In this document: one piece after another, positions 7,059 to 15,049 of the stretch | How the letters are laid out: every line of letters starts with the position of its first letter | Numbering within the stretch: the first letter of the stretch is position 1 | Origin: Saprospiraceae bacterium | GTDB taxonomy: Bacteria > Bacteroidota > Bacteroidia > Chitinophagales > Saprospiraceae | Assembly: GCA_015490175.1 (NCBI GenBank) | Contig: WFYJ01000099.1 | Span: forward strand, 1 to 38,926 | Length of the DNA: 38,926 nucleotides | Direction: 5' to 3' | Translations under genes and position numbers: made by a program | Notes under the pieces: generated by a model | Seen by the model: only the letters and a program-made list of their open reading frames with translations | What the model was told of the DNA's origin: nothing | Databases searched by the model: none

Positions 7059-8435
7059 ATGCTGAATATTTCCAGACAATCGGTGCGCGACGAGGAAATC
7101 GAACAGCGCATCTATGCCTTTCGGCTGTTGCAGTTGCCCAGTCTGGGCACTACACTGGCCAGGCTGTTGACAGGGATGGCTGTGCTGGCATTTGCCGCAC
7201 TTTTTCTGCCCTGGACGCAAAACATTCCCGCTACAGGCCGGGTGACGGCCTTTGCACCTACCGACAGGCCCTACTCCGTGCCGGCCGTGATTGGCGGCCG
7301 GATAATGCAGTGGTACGTGCAAGAGGGGCAGTACGTGGAGAAGGGCGATACGATTTTCCGCATCGGCGAGATCAAGCCCGAATACATGGATCCGCAACTG
7401 CCCCAGCGGCTTGCCGAGCAGATCGCGGCCAAGGAAGCGGCTATTCGGGCCACCGAAGCTACCATAGAGGCGCTGCGCCAGCGCTTGCAGGTGCTGCGTC
7501 AGGCTGCCGAACTGAGCCTGCAGAAAGCCCGTAACAAAATGCAGCAGGTGCGCCTGAAGGTGACCAGCGACAGTACGGAGTACGAGGCCCAGAAGATGGC
7601 CGTCGCCGTGGCCGAGAATCAGTATGCCCGTTACGATACACTGTACGACAAAGGGCTCGTATCGCTGACCGACCTGCAGAAGCGGCAGGTGTACTACCAG
7701 CAAGCGCGTGCCAAGCTCACGGCCCTGGAGAGCAAACTGTTGAGCGCCCGCCAGGCACTGCTCACCGCACTGGTGGAACTTGCCGGTACACAGGCCGAGT
7801 ATCGGGAAAAGATCCTGAAAGCCGAATCGGAAATGCGCAATTACGAGGCCTACCTGTCCAATGCACGATTGGAGTTGGCAACCTATCGCAACAAATACGC
7901 ATCTACCTTACTTCGCAACGAATACTACTACGTGCTGGCCCCCACCGATGGCTACATCGTCAAGGTGGCGCGTGGAGGCGTGGGCGAGGTGGTCAAGGCA
8001 GGCGAGCCTGTGGTGGAAATCCAGCCGGCACGTCCCCAAAAAGCGGTGGAGCTCTACATTCACGCCATGGATGTGCCGCTGGTGCAGCCGGGCGCTCGGG
8101 TGCGTATCGAGTTTGCGGGTTGGCCGGCTTTCCAGTTTGCGGGTTGGCCCAGTGTCAGTGTAGGTACTTTTGGCGGGCAGGTGGCCGTGGTCGATTACGT
8201 AAGCCAGCCCGACGGCACCTATCGGCTGCTGGTAGTCGCCGACACGACGCAAGATCCGGACTGGCCCGAGGAGCTGCGCATTGGCTCGGCAGCCAAGGGC
8301 TTCATCCTGTTGCAGGATGTACCCGTGTGGTTCGAGCTGTGGCGGCAGTTGAACGGTTTTCCACCCAGCCTCGATGTGGCTCCGCCCACAGCCAAGTCTT
8401 ACAAGAGTGGCAAATCTCCTTTCGGAAAAAAATGA
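7059..8435 (+). CDS. HlyD-family membrane fusion protein
   Basis: 458 residues. Layout: a short cytoplasmic N-terminus, one transmembrane helix at about 28-48, a first half-lipoyl segment (VIGGRIMQWYVQEGQYVEKGD, about 75-98), a long helical hairpin (about 110-285) with many Gln, Ala, Glu and Arg residues, the second lipoyl half (LAPTDGYIVKVARGGVGEVVKAGE), then a beta-barrel domain with a duplicated FAGWP (about 353-365). It should bridge the inner-membrane ABC protein to the TolC-like channel in the periplasm. It begins 24 bp after the ABC gene and ends 4 bp before the channel gene, so the three are surely co-transcribed. Confidence 0.92.
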   Translation: MLNISRQSVRDEEIEQRIYAFRLLQLPSLGTTLARLLTGMAVLAFAALFLPWTQNIPATGRVTAFAPTDRPYSVPAVIGGRIMQWYVQEGQYVEKGDTIFRIGEIKPEYMDPQLPQRLAEQIAAKEAAIRATEATIEALRQRLQVLRQAAELSLQKARNKMQQVRLKVTSDSTEYEAQKMAVAVAENQYARYDTLYDKGLVSLTDLQKRQVYYQQARAKLTALESKLLSARQALLTALVELAGTQAEYREKILKAESEMRNYEAYLSNARLELATYRNKYASTLLRNEYYYVLAPTDGYIVKVARGGVGEVVKAGEPVVEIQPARPQKAVELYIHAMDVPLVQPGARVRIEFAGWPAFQFAGWPSVSVGTFGGQVAVVDYVSQPDGTYRLLVVADTTQDPDWPEELRIGSAAKGFILLQDVPVWFELWRQLNGFPPSLDVAPPTAKSYKSGKSPFGKK

Positions 8436-8439
8436 GCTT

Positions 8440-9876
8440 ATGCGACATCCCGGCTGTGTGCTCGCCTCCGTATTGTTGTGTGTGCCTACTGCCGGCCATG
8501 CCTGGCAGGCCCACGATACCTCTTCGGTGCTTTCCCTGTCGGATGTAGTGCGGTGGGTCGAGGCTTTTCATCCGGTGGTGCGTCAGGCCGAGCTGGCCCT
8601 TGACGAAGCGCATCGGGAGCTGGGCGTGGCCCGGGGCGCCTTCGACCCGGAGCTCAAGTCGGCCTGGGCGCGCAAGGTGTACGCTGGCAAGGACTATTAC
8701 GACTATTTCGATGCCTATGTGCAGGTGCCGCTGTGGATCGGTGCGTTCAAGGCCGGCTACGAGCAAAACCGGGGCGATTATCTCAACCCCGACCGCACCG
8801 TGCCGCCCTCGGGCCTGTATTATGCAGGCCTGTCGATTCCGCTGGGTTATGGCCTTTTCTTCGATCAGAGACGTGCGGCCCTGCAACAGGCGCGGCTGAC
8901 GGCCCGCATGGCCAAGGCCGAGCAGCGCAAGGTGCTCAACAAGCTGTACCTGCACGTGGTCAAGGACTATTGGAACTGGTATTTTGCCTGGCAGCAAAAG
9001 GCTCAGGTTGCCGCCGCACTCGAACTGGTGCGCCAGCGACTGGAGCTCACCCGCGAAAAAGTGCGGCTTGGCGAACTGGCGGCTATAGACTCGCTCGAGG
9101 CTTTCATCAATCTGCAGGATCGCTATCTTCAGTTGCAGGAAGCTACCGCCGCGCTGACAGAAGCCCGCCTGCGCCTCTCGACTCATCTGTGGAGCCCCGA
9201 AGGGCAGCCTGTCGAGTTGCAGCCTTCGGTGCGGCCGGCTGCATTTGCAGGTAGTGCCCTGAATGAGTTCCAGAGCCATTTTCCCCTCGAGGCGCTCGAA
9301 GCTCGCCTTGTGCAGCAGCACCCCGAGCTGCAAAAACTGCGCGTGAAATACGAGCAACTGGAGGTGGCGCGCCGCCTGGAAATGGAAAAAATGAAGCCCA
9401 AATTCGATTTGAAGTACCACTTCCTCACAACAGGACCTTCCGAACAGCCGTGGAACGGCACCTACTTGCGTAACAACTACAAGCTGGGCGCCGATTTTGG
9501 CTTTCCGCTTTTTATGCGCAGTGCACGTGCCAAGGTGCAAATGATCCGACTGAAGCAGGAGCGCAACCGGCAAGAGGTGGCATTTGCCGAAAGGCAATTG
9601 CTCAATGAGCTGCGCGCGGCTTATCAGCGCCTCTCGGTGCTGGGGCAGAATCTCGATGCCTTGCGCGCCCTGGTCCAATATTACGAGAGCTTGCGCAAGG
9701 GAGAACTCGACAAGTTTGCCGCAGGCGAGAGCTATGTCTTTCTCGTCAACAAGCGAGAGGAAAAGCTGCTCGATGCACGCATCAAACTGGCCAAGGTGGA
9801 GAGCGCCCTGGAAAAAAGCAAGTTCGAAGTGCTCTTCCTCAGCGGCATGCCGCTCGATGTCCCGTTGGCCCAATGA
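8440..9876 (+). CDS. TolC-family outer-membrane efflux channel
   Basis: 478 residues from the ATG at 8440, which starts a clean signal peptide (MRHPGCVLASVLLCVPTAGHA). An in-frame ATG at 8374 lies inside hlyD and would place 22 polar residues before the signal. Long helical coiled-coil regions repeat in the two halves (about 175-265 and 385-470), as in TolC trimers; VKDYWNWYFAWQQKAQ resembles Bacteroidota members. It provides the outer-membrane exit for the exporter. The gene contains one copy of the TTGCCGAAAGGCAA hairpin word (9584-9597), encoding FAERQ. Confidence 0.92.
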   Translation: MRHPGCVLASVLLCVPTAGHAWQAHDTSSVLSLSDVVRWVEAFHPVVRQAELALDEAHRELGVARGAFDPELKSAWARKVYAGKDYYDYFDAYVQVPLWIGAFKAGYEQNRGDYLNPDRTVPPSGLYYAGLSIPLGYGLFFDQRRAALQQARLTARMAKAEQRKVLNKLYLHVVKDYWNWYFAWQQKAQVAAALELVRQRLELTREKVRLGELAAIDSLEAFINLQDRYLQLQEATAALTEARLRLSTHLWSPEGQPVELQPSVRPAAFAGSALNEFQSHFPLEALEARLVQQHPELQKLRVKYEQLEVARRLEMEKMKPKFDLKYHFLTTGPSEQPWNGTYLRNNYKLGADFGFPLFMRSARAKVQMIRLKQERNRQEVAFAERQLLNELRAAYQRLSVLGQNLDALRALVQYYESLRKGELDKFAAGESYVFLVNKREEKLLDARIKLAKVESALEKSKFEVLFLSGMPLDVPLAQ

Positions 9877-9886
9877 TGTGGAAGCC

Positions 9887-9927
9887 GCAGGCATTTGCCG
9901 AAAGGCGAAAACAAGCCCTGCCTTTTT
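9887..9927 (+). terminator. Probable terminator after the exporter operon
   Basis: A two-tier hairpin. Outer stem GCAGG (9887-9891) pairs with CCTGC (9917-9921), enclosing TTTGCC-GAAA-GGCGAA (9894-9909), then TTTTT (9923-9927). It sits in the 49-bp gap between two convergent genes and reuses the recurrent GCCGAAAGGC word. Confidence 0.55.
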
Positions 9928-11347
9928 ACTTCATCATTCGGCGCGCCTTGCGCAGGGCTTTCTGTGCCTTGCGCAAGATGGCCTTGTCGTCGGTTTGCTT
10001 GAGCCGGGGGATGTGCGCCTCCAACACGGCAACGGCGCGTTCGAGGTCTTCTTTTCGGCCCGTGCGCCGGTAGTGGGCCATGAGCAGCTTGGCCAGCTCG
10101 AGGGGCAGGAAGAAGAAATGGTCCTCTTCTTCTTTTTCGATGCTGCGTGTGAGCAATTCGTCGGCTTTTTCAAAGTCGGCTTCCTGGCCGTCGAGCTTGT
10201 AGCGCAGGGCAAGGCCCAGGCCGAGTTCAGCGGGGTACTTGTAGTTTTTTTCTTGCATGTAGCCGATGGCCTCGTCGAGATCGGCGCGCCGGCCCTTCCG
10301 CTGGTGCCGCTCCAGCAGCAGTTTGGGTAGCAGTTCGACCTTCAGCAGCTTTAGTATTTTGGCATACTTGCGCTTGCGCTTGCGCGCAAGCGCAATGCCT
10401 TCTTGCGCAAGCTCGATGGCCTCATCCAGGTCCTGAGGCCGGTTGCGACTCCAGAATCGTTGGGCAAGAGCGGCCACCAGTTGGGCCAAAATGACCAGAC
10501 GCAATCCCTCGTGCGGGTTGTATTCCCGGATCGCCTTGCGGCACCATCGGATGGCTTCGTCGAGGTACTCGTTCCGGGTGTGTCGCCACAGCGCCAGAAG
10601 CCCCAGTGCATACGCGTACACGAAATTTTCGCTTTTCTCCCGGAGAAAGGAGAGGTTATAGAGTCGCTGGAAATATTTCTTCAGCAGCTCCACAGCTTCC
10701 ACGACCAGTTCGATATCCGAATTTCCCATTTTGTGGTATTGCTCGAGCAGCAAGTCGCCCAGCATGGCCCCCATAATGGGGCGCCACACATACGAGTCTC
10801 CCTCGAGGCTGAGGCGCGCGTAATAGATGCTTTTTTCCAGTGACTCGAGGGAGTTCAGCATCTGATGTGCCTCGTACCACATAATAGCCAATCTGTTGAT
10901 CACCCCCATGCGAAAAGTCTCGGGCACCTGCTCGAATTCCGGATCGGCCGCTATTTCTTCCAAAAGGTCAAGCGCCTGAAAGAGCTTGCGCTTCTTTCTC
11001 CGGCTTTTTTCGAATTGCGCGATCAGTTGATTGACCTTGTTCCACCGCTGGTCCAGATGCGGAATGCCGCTGCTGGTCGCCTCATCCAGGAGCTTTTTCC
11101 ACTGTCGAAAGCCCTCTTCCACTCCCAGCTCGCGACAGTGCCGCAAGAGCAGTATCTGAAGCCTGAGGTGCAGGCCGGCTTTGGTCTCTTCTGTCATCAA
11201 AAAGACGGAAATGAGCGACTCTATCAACTGTTCCGCTTCTTCGCTGTAGAGCTCGGGGTGTTTCTCGAGCATCTGTTTCTTGGCTTCCAAATCGGTAGCG
11301 AACAGAAATTCTTGCACAAGACTGCTCAGTGTCAACGACATGGGCAT
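9926..11347 (-). CDS. Helical-repeat (TPR-like) protein, no enzyme domain
   Basis: 473 residues from the ATG at 11347 (another ATG at 11341). Almost wholly alpha-helical. The N-terminal LATDLEAKKQ-like segment (FLFATDLEAKKQMLEKHPEL) and later units such as RTGRKEDLERAVAVLE and RNRPQDLDEAIELAQEG resemble the TPR arrays that precede CHAT protease domains, but the frame ends after the repeats in a basic tail (KALRKARRMMK), so no CHAT domain is present. It is probably a cytoplasmic scaffold. The basic segment ARKRKRK is encoded within a perfect 22-bp palindrome (10374-10395). It is convergent with the exporter and divergent from the polymerase gene. Confidence 0.75.
   Translation of the reverse strand: MPMSLTLSSLVQEFLFATDLEAKKQMLEKHPELYSEEAEQLIESLISVFLMTEETKAGLHLRLQILLLRHCRELGVEEGFRQWKKLLDEATSSGIPHLDQRWNKVNQLIAQFEKSRRKKRKLFQALDLLEEIAADPEFEQVPETFRMGVINRLAIMWYEAHQMLNSLESLEKSIYYARLSLEGDSYVWRPIMGAMLGDLLLEQYHKMGNSDIELVVEAVELLKKYFQRLYNLSFLREKSENFVYAYALGLLALWRHTRNEYLDEAIRWCRKAIREYNPHEGLRLVILAQLVAALAQRFWSRNRPQDLDEAIELAQEGIALARKRKRKYAKILKLLKVELLPKLLLERHQRKGRRADLDEAIGYMQEKNYKYPAELGLGLALRYKLDGQEADFEKADELLTRSIEKEEEDHFFFLPLELAKLLMAHYRRTGRKEDLERAVAVLEAHIPRLKQTDDKAILRKAQKALRKARRMMK
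10374..10395. repeat. Perfect 22-bp palindrome inside a coding region
   Basis: Left half TTGCGCTTGCG with its exact reverse complement and no spacer. Preceded by another TTGCGC and followed 8 bp later by TTGCGCAA (10402-10409). It encodes the Ala-Arg-Lys-Arg-rich part of the helical-repeat protein. Confidence 0.85.
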
Positions 11348-11520
11348 GATTTTGAGTGGTGCAAATCGGGGGGGACGCAAGATAATTGATCACCGGCAGT
11401 CGTCGAAATCCGACGGTGAAATCGAAATCGGGATGATTTTTGAAACAAAAAGTTGCATCTTCGCCTTTGGGCTGCGAACGGGACACGACGGAAAATGCGG
11501 GAAGCAATACGGAGTAGCCG

Positions 11521-14487
11521 ATGTATCTGTCGTGTCATTCGTGGTTCAGCATGCGTTACGGGCTGCATCCGCCCGAGCGGTTGGTGGAGCAGGCGCGCCT
11601 GCTGGGCATCGAGGCCCTGGCATTGACCGACATCAACAACACGTCGGCGGCGTGGACATTTGTGTCGGCCTGCTGCACAGCAGGCGTCAAGCCGGTGTTG
11701 GGCATTGATTTCCGCGACGAGGCGGGCCGCTGTCTGTACGTGGGGTTGGCGCGCAATGGCGAGGGCTGGCGTCAGCTCAACGAGCTGTTGACGCGTTGTT
11801 CGCTGGGGCGTCGGCCGCTTCCGCCCGATCCCCAACAGTTGCATCCCTGCCCTGATGTGTGGTTCATCTACCCGCGGCTGAGCAAGCCCATTGCCCGATT
11901 TGCCGACAACGAGCTGCTGGGCGTGCGGCCCGAACACGTGCATCGCCTGTTCGATTCGGACGTGCGCCGCCATTTGCACAAGCTGGTGGCCTTTGCGCCG
12001 GCCACCTTCCTCTCGCCCGACGACTACGCCCTGCACCGCATGCTGCGCGCCATTGACTGCAATACCGTCATCGGGCGCCTGGAGGGGCGGCAGTGCGCGC
12101 CGCGCAACGAGCTGCTGCACCCTCCCGAAGCCATGGTGCGCTTCTACGAGGCCTGGCCGCGACTGTTGCAGCAGGCCCGCATGGTGATGGACAGTTGCAC
12201 GGTTGAGCTGGCCACCGGCCCGAGCGTCAATCGCCGCACGTTTGGCGGCAGCCGCGCCGACGACTATGCCCTGCTCGAAAAACTGGCCATCGAGGGGTGC
12301 CGCCAGCGCTATGGGGCCGGCCACCGTGAGGCGCTGGCGCGCGTGCGGCGCGAGCTGGAGGTCATCCGCCAACAGGATTTCTGTGCCTGCTTCCTGATTG
12401 CATGGGACGTGGTGCGCTACGCGCGCAGCATGGGCTACCACCACGTGGGCCGGGGCAGTGGCGCCAACTCGATCGTGGCGTTTTGTCTGCACATCACCGA
12501 CGTGGATCCGCTCGAGCTGGATCTGTACTTCGAGCGCTTCATCAACCCGCATCGCGCGGCCCCGCCCGACTTCGACATCGACTTTTCGTGGGACGAGCGC
12601 GACGACGTGCTCGACTACCTCTTCAAGCGCTATGGACGCGACCACACGGCTTTGCTGGCTGCCTGCAACACTTTCAGGCAACGGTCGGCGCTGCGCGAGC
12701 TGGGCAAGGTGCAGGGGCTGCCGCCGGCCGAGCTGGATGCCCTTTCGGAAAATCCGGCCGCCTACGTGGCAGCCGGTGGTCCGTATGCCGAGCTGGGCGG
12801 CCGCATCTGGCGGTGGGCCCGTCGGATGCGGGGCATGCCCAACTACCTGTCGATCCATGCCGGAGGCGTGCTCATCACGCAGCGCCCCATCACGTACCAT
12901 ACGGCACTTCAGCTCATGCCCGGGGGCTTTCCCGTCACTCATTTCGACATGTACGAGGCCGAAGCCATCGGCTTTCACAAGTTCGACGTGCTGAGCCAGC
13001 GCGGTCTGGGCCATATCAAGGACGCCGTGGCGCTCATCCGCACCAACCGGGGGCAGCAGGTGGACGTGCACGACGTGCACACCATCATGCAGGACGAGCG
13101 GGCACGCCAACTGCTGCGCGAAGGGCGCTGTATGGGCTGCTTCTACATCGAGAGTCCGGCCATGCGCGGGCTTTTGCGCAAGCTGCGTTGCGAGACCTGG
13201 CGCCAGCTCGTGGCGGCCTCGTCCATCATTCGGCCGGGGGTGGCCCGTTCGGGCATGATGCGCGCCTATATCGAGCGCTTCCACAACCCCGCGGGCTTTC
13301 GGTATCCGCATCCCGTGTTCGAGGAGCAGCTCGGCGAGACTTTTGGCATCATGGTCTGGCAGGAAGACGTGCTGAAGGTGGTGCATCACTTCGCCGGCCT
13401 GTCGCTTGAAGAGTCCGACGTGCTGCGCCGCATCATGACGGGCAAGAAGTACAAGGGCGACACGCTGGACCGGCTCAAGGCCAGATTTTTCGACAACTGC
13501 CGGCGGCGCGGCCATCCCGATGCGCTGGCGCAGGAGGTGTGGCGCCAGATAGAGAGCTTCAGCGGCTACTCCTTTTGCAAGGCGCACTCGGCCAGCTATG
13601 CCGTGGAGAGCTTTCAGAGCCTGTGGCTCAAGGCGCATTATCCCCTCGAGTTCATGGTGGCGGTCATCAACAACTTCGGAGGCTTCTATCGCACCGAGTA
13701 CTACGTGCACGAAGCCCGCATGTGGGGCGCGCGCATCCATGCGCCTTGTGTCAACCACAGCGAGTGGCTCACCTCCCTGTCGGGGTGCGACATCTGGCTG
13801 GGCTTCGTGCATCTCAAAGGTATGGAGCGCCAGACGGCCACCCGCATCGTGGTGGCGCGGGCGCGCGGAGGTCCCTTTCGCAGTCTGGCCGACTTCGTGC
13901 AGCGCGTGCCCATCAGCGACGAGCAGCTCGAGTTGCTCATCCGCATCGGTGCCTTTCGCTTCACGGGGCGCAGCAAGTACCAGCTCATGTGGGACAAACA
14001 GGCGCTGCTGCGCCCTGCCGAGCCTCGGGCCCCCCTGCTGTTCGACGACGAGCCGGAGGCGGTGGAGGCCGTTTTGCCGCCGCTGCAGGAGTCGCCCCGG
14101 GATCAGGCTTTCGACGAGATGGAGCTGCTGGGCTTCCCGCTCTGCTCGCCTTTCGAGCTGCTTGCGCAAACGCCACCGCCCGACACCGTGCCGGCAGCCG
14201 CGCTGGACCGCTGTCATGGGCGTATGGTGCGCATGACGGGCTACTACGTGTGCCGCAAGCCCGTGCGTACGGTCAAAGGCGAGCTGATGGCTTTCGGCAC
14301 CTGGCTCGATGCCGAAGGCCATTTCTTCGACACTGTCCACTTTCCCGACATGCTGGCGCGGTGCCCCTTTCGGGGAAAAGGCGTGTACCTCATCGAGGGC
14401 AGGGTAGTGGTCGAGTATGGCCATCCCACGATCGAGGTACTGCGCATGGAACGGCTGCCCTGGCACAAGGACGAGCGATTCGGGTGA
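11521..14487 (+). CDS. DNA polymerase III alpha subunit, DnaE-type (second or error-prone class)
   Basis: 988 residues, shorter than replicative DnaE (about 1,160). Domains in order: PHP (1-200), palm/thumb/fingers with catalytic aspartates in PDFDIDF (Asp350, Asp352, Asp354) and HKFDVLSQRGLG, helix-hairpin-helix region (about 760-800), and an OB-fold-like end. The PHP start SCHSWFSMRYG has lost the first His of the usual HxH, so PHP metal binding is probably impaired. It fits the extra DnaE/ImuC-like polymerases used in damage tolerance, although no imuA, imuB or dinB lies beside it. A LexA box was not recognised upstream. Start at the first ATG, which matches the family N-terminus. Confidence 0.88.
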   Translation: MYLSCHSWFSMRYGLHPPERLVEQARLLGIEALALTDINNTSAAWTFVSACCTAGVKPVLGIDFRDEAGRCLYVGLARNGEGWRQLNELLTRCSLGRRPLPPDPQQLHPCPDVWFIYPRLSKPIARFADNELLGVRPEHVHRLFDSDVRRHLHKLVAFAPATFLSPDDYALHRMLRAIDCNTVIGRLEGRQCAPRNELLHPPEAMVRFYEAWPRLLQQARMVMDSCTVELATGPSVNRRTFGGSRADDYALLEKLAIEGCRQRYGAGHREALARVRRELEVIRQQDFCACFLIAWDVVRYARSMGYHHVGRGSGANSIVAFCLHITDVDPLELDLYFERFINPHRAAPPDFDIDFSWDERDDVLDYLFKRYGRDHTALLAACNTFRQRSALRELGKVQGLPPAELDALSENPAAYVAAGGPYAELGGRIWRWARRMRGMPNYLSIHAGGVLITQRPITYHTALQLMPGGFPVTHFDMYEAEAIGFHKFDVLSQRGLGHIKDAVALIRTNRGQQVDVHDVHTIMQDERARQLLREGRCMGCFYIESPAMRGLLRKLRCETWRQLVAASSIIRPGVARSGMMRAYIERFHNPAGFRYPHPVFEEQLGETFGIMVWQEDVLKVVHHFAGLSLEESDVLRRIMTGKKYKGDTLDRLKARFFDNCRRRGHPDALAQEVWRQIESFSGYSFCKAHSASYAVESFQSLWLKAHYPLEFMVAVINNFGGFYRTEYYVHEARMWGARIHAPCVNHSEWLTSLSGCDIWLGFVHLKGMERQTATRIVVARARGGPFRSLADFVQRVPISDEQLELLIRIGAFRFTGRSKYQLMWDKQALLRPAEPRAPLLFDDEPEAVEAVLPPLQESPRDQAFDEMELLGFPLCSPFELLAQTPPPDTVPAAALDRCHGRMVRMTGYYVCRKPVRTVKGELMAFGTWLDAEGHFFDTVHFPDMLARCPFRGKGVYLIEGRVVVEYGHPTIEVLRMERLPWHKDERFG

Positions 14488-14499
14488 TGAGTGATGAGG

Positions 14500-14587
14500 G
14501 TTGAGGGTTTACAACTCTGTGAAAATCGGTGTGTGCTCAGTGGCGCTCTGTGTAACTGAATGATTTTTCGACTTTTTCAGCAGGCTC
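14500..14587 (-). repeat. RepB copy 1
   Basis: Inverted relative to 31902-31993. Shared blocks: GTTTACAACTCTGTGAAAAT, GTGTGTGCTCAGTGG, CTCTGTGTAACTGAATGA and the end GACTTTTTCAGCAGGCTC. The end resembles the RepA end (CTGAAAAAAGTC). It begins 13 bp after the polymerase stop codon. Confidence 0.8.
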
Positions 14588-14645
14588 TTCACTCATTCGC
14601 TCATTCACTCCATCACTCCATCTCTCTTCTCTCCATCTCAAAAAG
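14588..14645. repeat. Octamer-like satellite (TCACTCAT / TCACTCCA)
   Basis: Consecutive 8-bp units TCACTCAT, TCGCTCAT, TCACTCCA, TCACTCCA, followed by CTCTCCATCTC. Related words occur at 23861-23899, 27308-27335 and 36188-36225. Confidence 0.6.
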
Positions 14646-14695
14646 GCTATCGTCAAAAATTCCCGACCGACTTGCAACGAGTATAATCGGCACTC
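14646..14695 (+). repeat. RepE copy 1
   Basis: CTATCGTCAAAAATTCCC followed by GAGTATAATCGG. It matches 14943-15014, the inverted 36131-36180 and a fragment at 27227-27240. Confidence 0.7.
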
Positions 14696-14709
14696 CTCAC
14701 TCCATCTCT

Positions 14710-14932
14710 GAGCCTACTGAAAAAAGTCCGTGACGGCCCCGAAAGTCGGGGTAACGCGTGACGCGTGTTCACTATAGATAACATGTTGATTTAAAATAAA
14801 AAATACATCGCGAATCGTTGCGTCCCCGACTTTGGTCGGGACAAGCTGTTGCGTCCCCGACTGGCGTCGGAGCCTGTCCCGGCCACCGGGAACAAGCTGT
14901 TGCGTGAGATTTTGGGTTTTTTCAGGGGCCTC
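14710..14932 (+). repeat. RepA copy 3, complete MITE-like element
   Basis: 223 bp, the best-preserved copy. Ends GAGCCTACTGAAAAAAGTCC and TTTTTTCAGGGGCCTC form an imperfect terminal inverted repeat. In order: hairpin CCCCGAAAGTCGGGG, two GACGCGT units, core CTATAGATAACATGTTGATT to GCGAATCGTTGCG, then three hairpins based on CCCCGAC/GTCGGGA, CCCCGAC/GTCGGAG and GTCCCGG/CCGGGAAC, two of them joined by AAGCTGTTGCG. It lies between two convergent genes. No flanking target-site duplication was evident by eye. Confidence 0.88.
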
Positions 14933-14942
14933 ATCTCTCCAT

Positions 14943-15014
14943 CTCAGAAAATCGTCCATAGACTATCGTCAAAAATTCCCAAACCGAATTGCGTTGGGTA
15001 TAATCGGGGGACAC
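14943..15014 (+). repeat. RepE copy 2
   Basis: Longest copy: CTCAGAAAATCGTCCATAGA, CTATCGTCAAAAATTCCC, ACCGAATTGCGTTGGGTATA and ATCGGGGGACAC. The inverted copy after the phosphatase gene (36131-36180) starts with the complementary ACTCAACGCAATTCGGTTTG. Confidence 0.75.
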
Positions 15015-15049
15015 TACCCTTGCGACCTTTTTTATTACCAGGCGCATGC

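Noticed and set aside
8110-8150. Duplication in the hlyD-like gene (FAGWP twice)
   Set aside because: A double (F)xGWP motif is, as far as I recall, normal for this adaptor family in Bacteroidota.
8302-9894. 530-codon frame antisense to hlyD/tolC
   Set aside because: Low-complexity shadow; sense genes are clear and overlap as an operon.
11332-14466. 1,044-codon open frame antisense to the DnaE-type polymerase
   Set aside because: Typical GC-rich shadow: His/Ala/Arg/Gln-rich translation with no motif, exactly opposite a gene with complete family motifs.
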